Assembly: GCA_030734395.1 (NCBI GenBank) | Contig: JAUZTG010000023.1 | Span: 1-64,000, forward strand | DNA length: 64,000 bases | Direction of reading: 5' to 3' | DNA from: Sarocladium kiliense | Lineage: Eukaryota; Ascomycota; Sordariomycetes; Hypocreales; Sarocladiaceae | Shown: positions 1 to 10,055 of the stretch, in pieces | Layout: each line of letters starts with the position of its first letter | Numbering within the stretch: position 1 is the stretch's first letter | Position numbers and translations under genes: made by a program | Notes under the pieces: generated by a model | The model's input: the letters and a program-made list of their open reading frames with translations, nothing else | What the model was told of the DNA's origin: nothing | Database searches by the model: none

Positions 1-59
1 CTATCTCTTCGTTCTGCCCTTTGATATAGCCTAGATTCCATGTATCTACACACGGAATA

Positions 60-320
60 CCTCTCTTTTCTCGCCTTTTTTATCTCTTCTTATCTCTTTT
101 TATCTCTTCTTATCTCTCTTTATCTCTTTTTATCTCTTCTTATCTCTTTTTACCTCTCTTTATCTCTCTTTATCTCTTTTTATGTCTTTTTATCTCTCTC
201 TATCTCTCTCTATCTCTTTTTACCTCTTTTTATCTCTTCTCTTATTTATCTCCTTATATCTCCTTAAATCTCTTTATCTCTCTTTATACCTCTATTTACC
301 TCTTAAATTATCTCTTATGT
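60..320. repeat. TATCTCTT-type simple repeat
   Basis: Roughly 260 bp consist of imperfect tandem copies of an 8-11 bp unit close to TATCTCTTTT. The open frame across it on the plus strand is only a low-complexity Leu/Ser/Tyr string and is not a gene. Confidence 0.85.
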
Positions 321-685
321 AAAATAGCCTCAGCAAGATAGCTTAGTTAGAACCCAAACCCAATCCCAAACCCTAACTCAACTTGCTTGAGACTGTCCTA
401 TATCAGAGGACAAAGAAAAGGAGGACTAAGATTGTAGTGGATTTCCTCTTTCGGCTTAAAGGCGATCAGGGTCAACCCTAAAAGACATATAATACTATAA
501 CTTCTACTTCTAATTCTAAGGTCAAATCAACTCGAAATTAGCTAGGATTTAAATCTTATATTGATTCTATACTTATATTATATAATATCCAATCCGCGCC
601 CATTTTAAGTAAAGGAAATACACTGAACTCAGCATAGGAAAATACACTGAACTCAGCCCCCTGTTCCGCGGAGCCAAGACTTTCA

Positions 686-722
686 TTGCATGATGATACG
701 AGCGACCCTTTGTACAGTAGGG
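686..722 (+). repeat. 37-bp direct repeat, copy 1
   Basis: A perfect 37-bp match to 773-809, beginning TTGCATGATGATACG. The copies start 87 bp apart. Function unknown; it may be the internal repeat of a decayed element. Confidence 0.8.
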
Positions 723-772
723 TGGCAGGGATGGCACGGACGGAAGGGAAATAATTTCATGTCATTACAAGA

Positions 773-809
773 TTGCATGATGATACGAGCGACCCTTTGT
801 ACAGTAGGG
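773..809 (+). repeat. 37-bp direct repeat, copy 2
   Basis: Second perfect copy of the 37-bp unit at 686-722. Confidence 0.8.
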
Positions 810-1344
810 GATAACTATATAATTACTTGTAAGTATCTGTTCGATGGTTGCCTTCTAGTCCCTTATATTAATTAAGTTGGTCAGGATGCTATGGATGATT
901 ACCTTATAAGTGGGTATAATAACTTTTATATACTCACTGAGTCCTTTAAGTTAACTTATATTTCCTTTAAGCTTTATAGATTTAATAGTGCTGCCGGTGA
1001 AGATATATATATCGCCGCTCTTAACCTGGTATGCGGCGATTACCTTTACTGATTTTGTTCCTATATGATTCTGAATGGATGTTGTTACTTCCTGTCGTAC
1101 CTATGCTGCTATATGGGTCTGCGTTCCGTCGTTATGGCGTCCTTGAGCTTGCACTGCTCTATCTTTATACGCGCTAACAGTAGAGTTGACTCGGGTAAAG
1201 GAATTGGTGCCTGTTGTAGGTGGAGGGGTAGCTGCGCGCCTTTGGAACGTGCTGCTACTTGGGCCTAGGACGCAGCTCCGCCTTGTTGTCCCCTAAAGTT
1301 GGCTGTAATAAGTAGCATCGTGCTGACCCTTATAGAGTTCTTAA

Positions 1345-3295
1345 TTATAATGACGTTATATTGGATATTTTATATGTACTTGGCTGTATCTTTAACTTAT
1401 TAGAGGATCTCCCATATAGGTGTATGTTATCTAAGTCTAAGACTAGTTTGGAACTTCTTGCCTCGGCCTGATTCTTGGCAATGAACGGTCGATGTAGAGG
1501 TATCTGTGCCACATGATATTGTATACTGCAGATGTTAGCAGCAGGCAAATTCAAGGTCCTCCATCATAGCCAACTTACTGCAACTGATATACATGAGGCA
1601 AAGCCCGGGTCCTCGAAGTATTCAGCAGTCGCAGATAGCTTGGAAGAGTAGACCAGAATGTGTTAGATGCGAGATCGGTTTTCGAGACCAATGCATCAAT
1701 CTCAGCGCTTGACAGCTTGCTGTTAGGTGCGTAGCTGCCATCTATTAGCGACACTAGTTGACCCTGTGTGACGATAAGCCAGCCTACAGAAGATCCAGTG
1801 CGTGCAAAACCAGACTCAGGTGGTTGGTCATGTAATGCGCAGTAGAGGCAATCCTAGCATGGGCTCCAAAATGCTCAGCTGGACCGTCCCGGCCTGGTGT
1901 CCAAGGTTCAAACTCGCCCGAGTTGCTTAGACTAGGCTTGCCACATGTTACATCGCGGTCGGGCACCGTTCCGGCACGACCTAGGTGGAGACAAAAGAGT
2001 CTGAAGCAGTGTATTTCGTTAGATATGGGTCGCTCGGGCAAATTAATGGCAGTGCGTACTTGTCCAACGTCCAGCATCCATACCACGCTACTTTGCGAAC
2101 CTCGGCATCCTCTTCTGAGATAAGGCCAGATTTGAGCCATTTGCCGCTGTCAACGTTCAGGCCAAGGTTGTATGCCATCCGGGTCGCCATTCCTACTCAT
2201 ACCATGTTAGTATGACTTGAAAACTTGCAGGATTTCCAGCTTCAGTCACCGGTATATAGCCATCCCCCAGGCTCTTTGTTTTCTGCCATCCAACGGATTG
2301 CCAGGAGACCTGCCGCCTGGACTGTGGTAATAGTCGGCTTCTCGCAGTCGTTAAGTAACAATGCCTTTGCACTTTGCGCATATTCATCGCCGGCGGTGTT
2401 GGGATCGGCGGGATTAGAGCGAACCTCTATTCGATCAGAATACCGAGCAGCGACAGAGAAGATAGCTAACAGCAGTAGGCGGGTACAGTAGCGGGTTCGG
2501 TCGGTGCTGTGGAAATCACGAAGAAATACTTCCTTCTCGATGAGATAAAACCGGGGATTCTGCCAGCAGAAGTAGAGATCAAGGAGATGTTCCTGCAGTT
2601 CCAAAGGTATCCAGATATCGGGAGTGATACAATCCCGTTGAGGAGAGCCATGGTCGTGCACATTAGGAATGCTTGGACGGTCACGGTGGTCCATGTAGGA
2701 ATGCAATAGATTGAAGTTGCTCTGGGGACCAAAGTAGCTGAGCTGACCGTTATCATCAAGGGTCAGGTTCCCATATTTGTGAACGATCTCACGGACGAAG
2801 CCATTTGTTGTACTTTGGGTGGGCTCGTCGTCGCTTTCGTAGGTCTCGCTGACGCTGTCAGATTCAGCGCTGGGAAGGTGACCATCCTCGTTTTTGAACA
2901 AATCAAGCTTGTCTTTTCCCAATGAGCTCAGTTGAGACTCTAAAACGCGGATACGCGCCTGGAGCGACTCTACAAAGCGCTTGCTTGGAGGTCTGTCGGT
3001 TGACACTTAGTGGCCCGAAGAGGAGATTTGAGGGTACCTGAGGACAGGGCTTACTTTCGCTTGTTCTCTCGATATTGATATTCACAAGGAATTCCGTTGT
3101 CAATACAGCGGCGACAGGACGGCTCGGAGCCTGCGCACTGTGACTACGTCAGACCAGATGAATTATCTGAGTAAGGTTGGGTTAGCTCGCAGGTCGTTCA
3201 TGGCCAGGACTTACGCGAATCCGCTTCTGCCGACATGCGCAGCAAGCAATCGCTACACGACGCGTCTTTTCGACACTCAACTTCAGTGAGGACAT
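1345..3295 (-). pseudogene. Zn(II)2Cys6 transcription factor, truncated at the 3' end
   Basis: A fungal zinc-cluster transcription factor can be followed through seven exons that join in frame: 3295-3215, 3137-3055, 2992-2250, 2192-2060, 2000-1811, 1763-1579 and 1525 onward. Exons 1 and 2 encode the DNA-binding cluster; the first pair of cysteines sits in CCACRQKR and the remaining four lie in exon 2. A coiled-coil linker (SLQARIRVLES) follows, then a fungal_trans middle-homology domain with recognisable YTGMATRMAYNLGL and LHRPFI segments. The intron at 2249-2193 has a perfect ACTAAC branch point. The 47-nt intron at 1810-1764 has a weak GTTTTG donor, so a frameshift there is an alternative. 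After LHRPFI the frame runs into AT-rich DNA and stops; the usual C-terminal part of the domain is absent. Regulated pathway unknown. Confidence 0.72.
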
Positions 3296-3624
3296 GGCGG
3301 CCTTACATTCTTACAAGGTCCAGTGGTTAAAGCTTGCATGATGCTGATAGTGAATGGAAGTTAAAAGGCGACCTTGAAGTAATCCGGGCTAAAGCAGGGG
3401 TTCGAGGCTCGGACCAGGAGCCGAACGAAAAATAAGCCACGAGGCTTCTGATTGGCCGCCCCCATCCCGCTATCAAACCCAGTAACATCCCTTTCGATGA
3501 TAAAGGGTAAGGGTATCCAGTCAATCAAGATCGGGGAACAAGCACTATGGAAGCCATCTTATCGAGACTCTACCAGTGATAGAACTATTAATCTGATACA
3601 TAAGATTGCTGATTTTGTTCCCTA
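3296..3624. other. Upstream region of the zinc-cluster gene
   Basis: A non-coding stretch between the zinc-cluster gene start and the left target-site duplication of the retrotransposon. No clear promoter motif was identified. The promoter of the zinc-cluster gene would lie here, within 330 bp of the inserted element. Confidence 0.5.
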
Positions 3625-3629
3625 TAGGT
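3625..3629. repeat. Target-site duplication TAGGT, left
   Basis: TAGGT directly precedes the left LTR and is repeated directly after the right LTR (11392-11396), the 5-bp duplication made by Ty3/gypsy integrases. Confidence 0.9.
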
Positions 3630-3836
3630 TGTAATGGGCTATCCCTAGTGTCACGGACAATTAGGTGCCAATAAGAGTTATGTATATTCTTAAGGAGTAG
3701 GAAGCTATTCATAGAGAGAGATGTGAGGGAAAGGGGTTACGCCATGTCTCCTCAGCCACACTGTGGCTAGGTCTCGTCACAAGCCCGTCCTCCTATCTCT
3801 TTGATGCCAGGCTGGGCTCAAGCCCAGACCATAACA
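3630..3836 (-). repeat. 3' LTR of the gypsy element
   Basis: A 207-bp terminal repeat, TG...CA bounded, identical over its whole length to 11185-11391. Confidence 0.95.
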
Positions 3837-3838
3837 TA

Positions 3839-3853
3839 CCCCCTTTGTCCCCC
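3839..3853 (-). other. Polypurine tract
   Basis: On the element strand a purine-rich run (GGGGACAAAGGGGG) lies two bases from the 3' LTR. This is the expected primer for plus-strand DNA synthesis. Confidence 0.75.
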
Positions 3854-4160
3854 TGCTGGTGTCGCTTTGTCTTCCAAAAATACGCGGCGCGGAGAGAACG
3901 AGCGCCCTACTCGCCCATGTAATTCCCCCCCCTCCGTCTCTGTTGTGGACGCGATGGCATGTTGAGCTCCGTGACGTTGCCCTGCCAACCTCTTTGTCCC
4001 GTCGCGTGGCGGGGTCGTGATGTTTATTGACCCGCAGCACGGATCCACCACGCGCCCGCACCTTCCCCGTGCCTTTCTTCAGCCTCTCCCCTTTGTTCTC
4101 AACTACCTTAAAATCGGCGCTTGTCACCCCTCACCTTGCGCCGTCACAACACCAACCCAC

Positions 4161-6079
4161 ATGAACCCTGTCGATCACGATTCTTCACCAATCAGCCCTT
4201 TCGACGCAAGCCACCATTCCTTCGACTCCTCCCCGCGCTCCTCACCCCCCATGTCTGCTGTTGCTCCTTCTGGCGACGGCGGCGGTTCGGATCCGCCTCG
4301 CCCTCCTCCCCGCAATCCATTTACCGCGTCCGCCCAGGTCGACGATGACGACGTGGAAGACCCCTTCGACCTGACGGATCCTGCCGTCTCTGGTCTACAT
4401 CCGGCGGGGACAAACCTTCAGGTAAGTTGACTGTTGACCGTTTCCCGTGCAGCGCACTGACTGGCGATTGTATAGGCAACCCCTCGCTCCTCCTCTGACG
4501 CACCCGACCCTCCCAGTGGTGCCCTTGTGCGGCGCTCTCCCCTCATCGAGGGCAACGTACGTTCCCGCACTCCCCTTTCTCCGTGATGAAGCTGACCTCC
4601 AACCCCGCAGAGCCTCGTTCGTTTCTCCTCCCCTCTGACGCCCTCCTCCGCCCGGAAGAAAGACCGTCGCAACCGGCACGGGCACGTCGTGGAGGGCGAC
4701 TCCTCCGACGAGGAGCACGACGAGGATGACGATCCCTACGACGCGTGCGAGCCTTGCGTCCGCGTCTTCTTCAAGACGGCACGTATTCAGTGCGAGCCTG
4801 GCAACACTGCCGACTCTTGCGCGGCCTGTCAGAAGGCGCACAGACCCTGCGCGCGGAATGACCATGCGGTCAATTCCCCGGCTCTGCGCCGTGCTCTCAA
4901 GACTGCGATGAAATTCGTCGCCGGCCTGAAGACATCCGCCGAGCAGGACGAGCACCTCTTCGAGAGTCGTGGGACTCGCGGTAAAGATCCCGCCGTAAGA
5001 CCTCTTCCAACACGTCCCCACCTCCTACATACTGACTTTCTCGTGTAGCACCCCTCCCGGGGAACCTTTCCTCGCTTCAAGCTGAAGTTCCGCCGAATGA
5101 AGCTTCGATACGAAAACGCCTTCGCCGCCGCCGAGTCCTCCGACCGGCCCCTTAATGCGTACGACGATGACTACCAGCGTCAGCAGCGTGGGGGCGAGGA
5201 CGACCTCTCTCCCAGTCCGTCGCGAGCTCTCGTCCCTGCGTCTGCGGCGCTGGCGAACTCAAACTGGTCCCCTGTTAGATCCGGGTTGGGCCGCCAAGGT
5301 CGCAACCAGCTGCAGAACATCCAGTCGCAGCTCCAGGCCTTTGCCGCCGCCGGCACCATGTTGTCGCAGAGCAGCTCCCGCCAGGAGGCTGACATTCGTG
5401 ACCTTCGGGTTCGTGCTCCCTTGCTTTCATCCCCTGCACGCCTCCGTACGTCGCTAACCCTCCTCCGCAGGCTCAGCAGAATGCCGACCGCGTCGAGAAT
5501 CAGAACCAGCATCGCGAGACGCGCGAGCTCATCCAGAATCTCCTCTCCCCCGACCGTGCTCCCCGACGCCAGATTGACTGGCCCGACATGCGCTCCGCCG
5601 CCGATAATACTCCACCTAGTGGCGGTCGCTCTCCTTTCGTCGGTTTCCCTCGACGGGACCGCAGTTCGACCCTCGCGGGCCCACACGGGGCGAGCCCTCT
5701 CAGCGGCCGTCGTTCTGGCGGTCGGAAGCGTCCCTTCACTCAGGACGACGATTCCCCATTCCCGAGCTCGACACGCCGACGTCTGAGCTTCGGCCAGACT
5801 CCCACCTCCTCCTCGCGTACTCCTACCAACACGCAACGATCCGCCGATGTCACCATGTCCGGTGGTCGTGGTGACAGCGCACCTCCCGCGAGCCCCGCCC
5901 GTGCTGCAGCTCCTGCGCTCCTCCAGGACCCCACCGTCGTCCAAACCAACGACACGTTGATGCAGGCTCTCGCCTCGGGAAACCTCATGTTGTCCCAGGA
6001 TGTCCTGAACGCGGCTCAGCGTCGCCTGGACGAGGCGACCGGCGATGAGGAGTACGAGGGCCAGGATGCGGATGATTGA
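4161..6079 (+). CDS. Five-exon accessory gene antisense to gag-pol; zinc-cluster-like protein
   Basis: Inside the retrotransposon, on the opposite strand, five exons join without a stop: 4161-4421, 4476-4556, 4611-4994, 5049-5408 and 5471-6079, giving 564 residues. The four introns are 54, 54, 54 and 62 nt, all phase 0, with GTAAGT, GTACGT, GTAAGA and GTTCGT donors; three contain a clear CTGAC or CTAAC branch-like site. An in-frame ATG at 4020 is an alternative start. The N-terminus is Ser/Pro-rich. An acidic run at about residues 143-156 precedes six cysteines spaced C-x2-C-x11-C-x8-C-x2-C-x6-C (residues 160-194), close to a Zn2Cys6 cluster but with a longer first loop. A Gln/Asn-rich, possibly coiled-coil stretch spans exons 4-5, and the C-terminal third is basic and Ser/Arg/Pro-rich. 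No family was recognised. It ends 94 nt from the pol stop, in convergent orientation. A nucleic-acid-binding role is inference. Confidence 0.75.
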
Positions 6080-6173
6080 TCCCTTGCTCTCCCGCCCTGT
6101 CGTTTTGCTTTCCCGGCTCGTCCTAGCGTATCCCCCCATGTTTGCTTACTGGCGTTTAGGCGTTTTGATGTTG

Positions 6174-9100
6174 CTACGCAACGCGGGCACCTCCCGCTGA
6201 CATTGAGAGGCAAGATAGATTCCGAAGATACCGTCCCATGTAACCGATCCGAACCCGTCTCTCGCCCTCGATGTCCGACTGCTCCCCCCGTGCCTTCGCG
6301 TGTCCCCTCCGCCATACTGTCGGTCCGTCGTGAGTCCGTGCGTCCCCATACTTCGATTCGAAACTCGCCAACGCTGCGGTGTCCTCGACGTTCTCCAACG
6401 GCTCCCACGTGGGTGTCGAGTACCCCTCCCAGCGCACCAGGACCTGCCTTTTCCGGCCCCGCCCCCTTGCGTTCTTTGCGGCCAAGATCTCCTCGATAGC
6501 AAATTCTCCCTCGCCCTCGATGCCGTCTATTGGTGCGAGTACCGGCCCCGGGCGACTGTCTTGTATCATTTGCGACGGCAACGGGTCGTTTCCCGCTCGT
6601 TCTAGGAGATCAACGTGAAAGGTTTTGTGGATGTCTCCAGGTATGTCCAAGGTGACCGTCAATGGCGTGGGGACTGCTATCACTTTGTACTTGGCGAACC
6701 TCCAGTCTAGCTTCTTACTCGAGCGATCAGTTTTCACATGACGCATGGACAACCACACCATGTCGCCTACGCGAAACTGTTCCGCGGGGCGGCGTGACGC
6801 GTCGGTGGTTTCCTGTGTGCGTTGCTGTGCCCACGCGATCGCTGCCTGGGCTAAGTCTATTCCTTCTTGGAGGTGAGTGATCCATTGAACCGCTCTCCCT
6901 TTCTCCGACCATGCCGACGGCTCGTCCACATGCTTCAGTTGTACCATATCTACCTCGAAACCGTTCAGAATCTTATTCGGGGACAGGCCCGTCACCGACG
7001 ACTCCCGGTTGTTTAAGGCCAGCTGGCATGCCGCTAAGTACTCTGCCCAGTTCGTCTGTTCGAAGCTCACCCACATCCGCAGTACCGCCTGGACCTCCTG
7101 ATTCATCCTCTCCGTGCCGCCGTCCGTCTGCGGATGATGAGCCGTAGACAGCATCTGCTCTATTCCCACCACGCGACAGAGGGATGACCAGAACCTCCCG
7201 AGCCAGTCCGAACCCCGATCCGTAACAATCGCCCTGGGGAACCCGTGGAAACGCCACCAGCAGTCCCTGAACCTCATCGCGCACGCCTCGGCGCCCATGC
7301 TCTCCATGGCCTCCAACTGCACGTACTTTGTCAAGCGGTCCGTGATAACCAGCAGGTGCCGCGGGTCCCCCGGTTTGGCGGCAGGCAGGTCCGTCATGAA
7401 ATCGAGTGATATCTGCGTCCACGCTCGGTCTGGGATCGGCAGGGGCTGGAGCAAGCCCTGTCGCTTACGTCGGGATGCGTGGGCCCCGAAACAATGGCAA
7501 TTCCTGACGAACCTCCCCACGTCCACTGACATACCTTCCCAATGAAAATCTCGGCGTAGTAGCTTGAACGTGGTGTTCCTTCCTGGGTGACCCGAAAGCG
7601 GCGAGTCGTGTACGCGTTGAATCAGCGCTGTCGTCAACGGTTCCCACTTCGGCACCCATAGGACCCCGCGCCAAGTCAGGCTTCCTTGTGCATTGAAGCC
7701 GCAATCGGCGACTTGAAGTCGCGAATTGGCCTCAGGAGGGAAGAGCCTCGCCCCCGCCCGGACCGCCGCTACCTTCGCGCTATAAGAGTCGTCCCTTTCC
7801 AACGCTCGGTCCCAGAGGCCTTGTAGCGTCTCGGTCTCAAACAACACCTCTCCTTGTGGGATAGACGTCTTGCCCACCGTGACGGGGTGCATGAGCGACG
7901 TTGGCAACTGGGTGTCGTCCTGCCGGTCCTGGGGGCGGCGGCTTAACGCATCCGGTCTCGCTGCCAACGGTCCTGGGCGCCAACGCAGGTGATAGTGGAA
8001 TAGCGACAGGGTTTCTGCCCACCGCGCCTGCCGCTCGGATAACAATCGAGGATGTGTGAAATACTCCAGATTCTTGTGGTCAGTAAGGATCGTGAACGGC
8101 GCGGCGACGCTGCGGAGCTCTGCCGACCAAGCCTTCAAGCAGGAGATCACGGCGAGGAGCTCCTTGTCGTGAATCGTGTAGTTGCGTTGCGCCGGTGATA
8201 GCTTCGCTGAGTGGTACGCCACCGGGTGCCAGGCGTCCCCAACGCGCTGAGACAAGCAACCCCCAATTGCCCTCCCCGAACTGTCCGGTTCAACCAGCGT
8301 CTCGAGGTCTGGGTCCCATTGTCGCAGGACTGGCCACGACACGAACCCGAGCTTCAGCCGTTGGAAGGCCTCCTCCTCCTCTGCCTCCCAGCGGAACGTA
8401 GCCCCCTTTGTAGTCAGCTGGTTCAGTGGCTCCGTAATACTGGAGAATCCGGGAATGAAGTCTCGATAGAAGTTGGCGAAGCCCAGGAAGCTCCGCAAGT
8501 CCCGTACGCTCCGAGGGGCTTCCCATTCCTCGACAGCCCGAATCTTCTCAGGGTCCGGACGGACCGAGTGTCCCGCTCGAACGATGTATCCTAGGTACTT
8601 GACCTCCTTTTCGGCGAAGGCACATTTGCCGATATCCAGGAATAACCCTGCGTCACGTAGCTTCCGCATGACGACCTTGACTCGCGACCAGTGATCCTCC
8701 TTAGAGCCCGTAGTGTAAATAAGAACATCATCTAGATAAGCCGTGGTGAAATCACCCAACGATTCTCCTAAGGCTCCATTGATATATCTCTGGAAAGTGG
8801 CGGGCGCGCCCGAAAGTCCGAATGGGCAAACGAGCCATTCGAAGAGGCCGAACCGCGTCCGAAAGGCCGTGTACTTCTCGTGGCCGCGTGCCATGCGGAG
8901 CCTATGAAACGCCGCTCGGACGTCTAACTTCGTAAACCACGTCGCCCCGGAGAGAGACCGGAGTGTCTCTTTAATCAACGGTAGGGGGTAGCGATCCTGC
9001 TCCGCGAGCCTGTTCAGGGCACGGTAGTCACAGCAGAAGCGCCATCCCCCTCCCGCCTTCTTCACAAGGAGAACCGGGGCTGCCGCCGACGAGGAGGAAG

Positions 9101-10055
9101 CGCGGATCCAACCTCTGTCCATCAGCTTTGTGACTTGTCGGCGTAGTTCAATCAGCTGATCCCGAGGCATATTGTATAACGGGCCCCAGGGGAGCTCTGG
9201 TTCCTTCCCATCGGGGTCCTTCCGAAGACGCACGTGATGATCCAGGGTTCCCCTATGTGGTGGGAGAGCATCCGCATCCTCCTCACTGAAGAGGTCCGCA
9301 AACTCTCGTAGTTCGTGTGGAAGATCCGACCCGTCCGTCCCCTGTTGTGGCGTCGGTTCTAAGAGCGCTGTCATCTCGCGGATGCTCGTAACACATGCCT
9401 CTGCACTCCCCCCTTTCTGGGACATTAGGCGCGCTACTGACGCGGCGCCTTTGGGTCCCCAAACCGGAAGAACGTCCGGCACATCCCGTCGCAGCTCCGT
9501 GGCTGGCACCTCCAGCCCTGGGACTGATCGCACGATCAACCGCCTCCGTGTCGCGTCCGGCAACACTTCGCGATGTGCCATCCACGGCAACCCTAGAACG
9601 AAGTCGAAGGCCAGGCCCGGAATCACATAGCCCTTCATCTCCATCCCCCAGCCGTCGATATCCATGTGGAAGTTCGCGTAGGACCGGATGCGGCTTCCCT
9701 CCAGGACGCCCGCGGACGTAGAAAGGATACGAGGTCGTGGAAGCCTCGTAGTACTCAGTCGTAGACGCTGCGCTAAACTCTCGCTCACAGCACAGTAGCA
9801 ATCGCACCCCGTATCGACCAAGGCATCCACAGGGACAGCACGGTCAAGCAGGGTAGGGATAAACATAGGCTCGCCATCCATATATTGAGCTAAGTCCTCC
9901 TCTCCCCAGCACGCACCCGCTACTTTGCTTGTCACCCCCCAAGGGAGACTCTCCTTGGGGTTTACTCTTCCCCCGGGCTCTGGCTCTTCCCCGGGGGCGC
10001 GAGCGCAGGCGGGGATCCTGCGCCTAAGTTCGACATGCGGACCGCATTCGCACAC
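6174..10055 (-). CDS. pol: Pol polyprotein (protease, reverse transcriptase, RNase H, integrase, chromodomain)
   Basis: An open frame of about 1,290 codons in the -1 frame relative to gag, overlapping it by 94 nt and having no useful ATG of its own, so it is presumably made as a Gag-Pol fusion. Counting from 10055: protease DTG at residue 81; reverse transcriptase about 300-490 with YLDD at 440-443; RNase H about 585-705 (Asp591, Glu632, Asp659, Asp702); integrase catalytic Asp885, Asp946 and Glu982 with exact D-x35-E spacing. A chromodomain follows at about 1184-1238 (VRWEGY, TWEP). The integrase zinc-binding region has His816 and His823, but the cysteine pair reads C-H-C-F (853-856) instead of C-x2-C. 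All catalytic residues are present and the frame is unbroken. Confidence 0.95.
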   Translation of the reverse strand: MCECGPHVELRRRIPACARAPGEEPEPGGRVNPKESLPWGVTSKVAGACWGEEDLAQYMDGEPMFIPTLLDRAVPVDALVDTGCDCYCAVSESLAQRLRLSTTRLPRPRILSTSAGVLEGSRIRSYANFHMDIDGWGMEMKGYVIPGLAFDFVLGLPWMAHREVLPDATRRRLIVRSVPGLEVPATELRRDVPDVLPVWGPKGAASVARLMSQKGGSAEACVTSIREMTALLEPTPQQGTDGSDLPHELREFADLFSEEDADALPPHRGTLDHHVRLRKDPDGKEPELPWGPLYNMPRDQLIELRRQVTKLMDRGWIRASSSSAAAPVLLVKKAGGGWRFCCDYRALNRLAEQDRYPLPLIKETLRSLSGATWFTKLDVRAAFHRLRMARGHEKYTAFRTRFGLFEWLVCPFGLSGAPATFQRYINGALGESLGDFTTAYLDDVLIYTTGSKEDHWSRVKVVMRKLRDAGLFLDIGKCAFAEKEVKYLGYIVRAGHSVRPDPEKIRAVEEWEAPRSVRDLRSFLGFANFYRDFIPGFSSITEPLNQLTTKGATFRWEAEEEEAFQRLKLGFVSWPVLRQWDPDLETLVEPDSSGRAIGGCLSQRVGDAWHPVAYHSAKLSPAQRNYTIHDKELLAVISCLKAWSAELRSVAAPFTILTDHKNLEYFTHPRLLSERQARWAETLSLFHYHLRWRPGPLAARPDALSRRPQDRQDDTQLPTSLMHPVTVGKTSIPQGEVLFETETLQGLWDRALERDDSYSAKVAAVRAGARLFPPEANSRLQVADCGFNAQGSLTWRGVLWVPKWEPLTTALIQRVHDSPLSGHPGRNTTFKLLRRDFHWEGMSVDVGRFVRNCHCFGAHASRRKRQGLLQPLPIPDRAWTQISLDFMTDLPAAKPGDPRHLLVITDRLTKYVQLEAMESMGAEACAMRFRDCWWRFHGFPRAIVTDRGSDWLGRFWSSLCRVVGIEQMLSTAHHPQTDGGTERMNQEVQAVLRMWVSFEQTNWAEYLAACQLALNNRESSVTGLSPNKILNGFEVDMVQLKHVDEPSAWSEKGRAVQWITHLQEGIDLAQAAIAWAQQRTQETTDASRRPAEQFRVGDMVWLSMRHVKTDRSSKKLDWRFAKYKVIAVPTPLTVTLDIPGDIHKTFHVDLLERAGNDPLPSQMIQDSRPGPVLAPIDGIEGEGEFAIEEILAAKNARGRGRKRQVLVRWEGYSTPTWEPLENVEDTAALASFESKYGDARTHDGPTVWRRGHAKARGEQSDIEGERRVRIGYMGRYLRNLSCLSMSAGGARVA

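Larger units (their letters stand above)
1..1344. other. AT-rich accessory tract without an intact gene
   Basis: This stretch is AT-rich and shows no reading frame that looks like a real gene. It contains a pyrimidine-rich simple repeat (60-320), a 37-bp direct repeat (686-722 and 773-809) and a shorter repeated phrase, AATACACTGAACTCAGC, around 617-656. The composition resembles old, mutated transposon DNA, but no family could be assigned. Confidence 0.6.

Noticed and set aside
1..320. Telomeric or subtelomeric repeat at the left end.
   Set aside because: The repeat unit is TATCTCTT-like, not TTAGGG, and only a few CCCTAA-like words occur near 350-375.
5180..6139. A 319-codon open frame on the minus strand within the retrotransposon.
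   Set aside because: It lies opposite exons 4-5 of the antisense gene in GC-rich sequence and has no family resemblance; the plus-strand frame has splice sites and a coherent domain layout.
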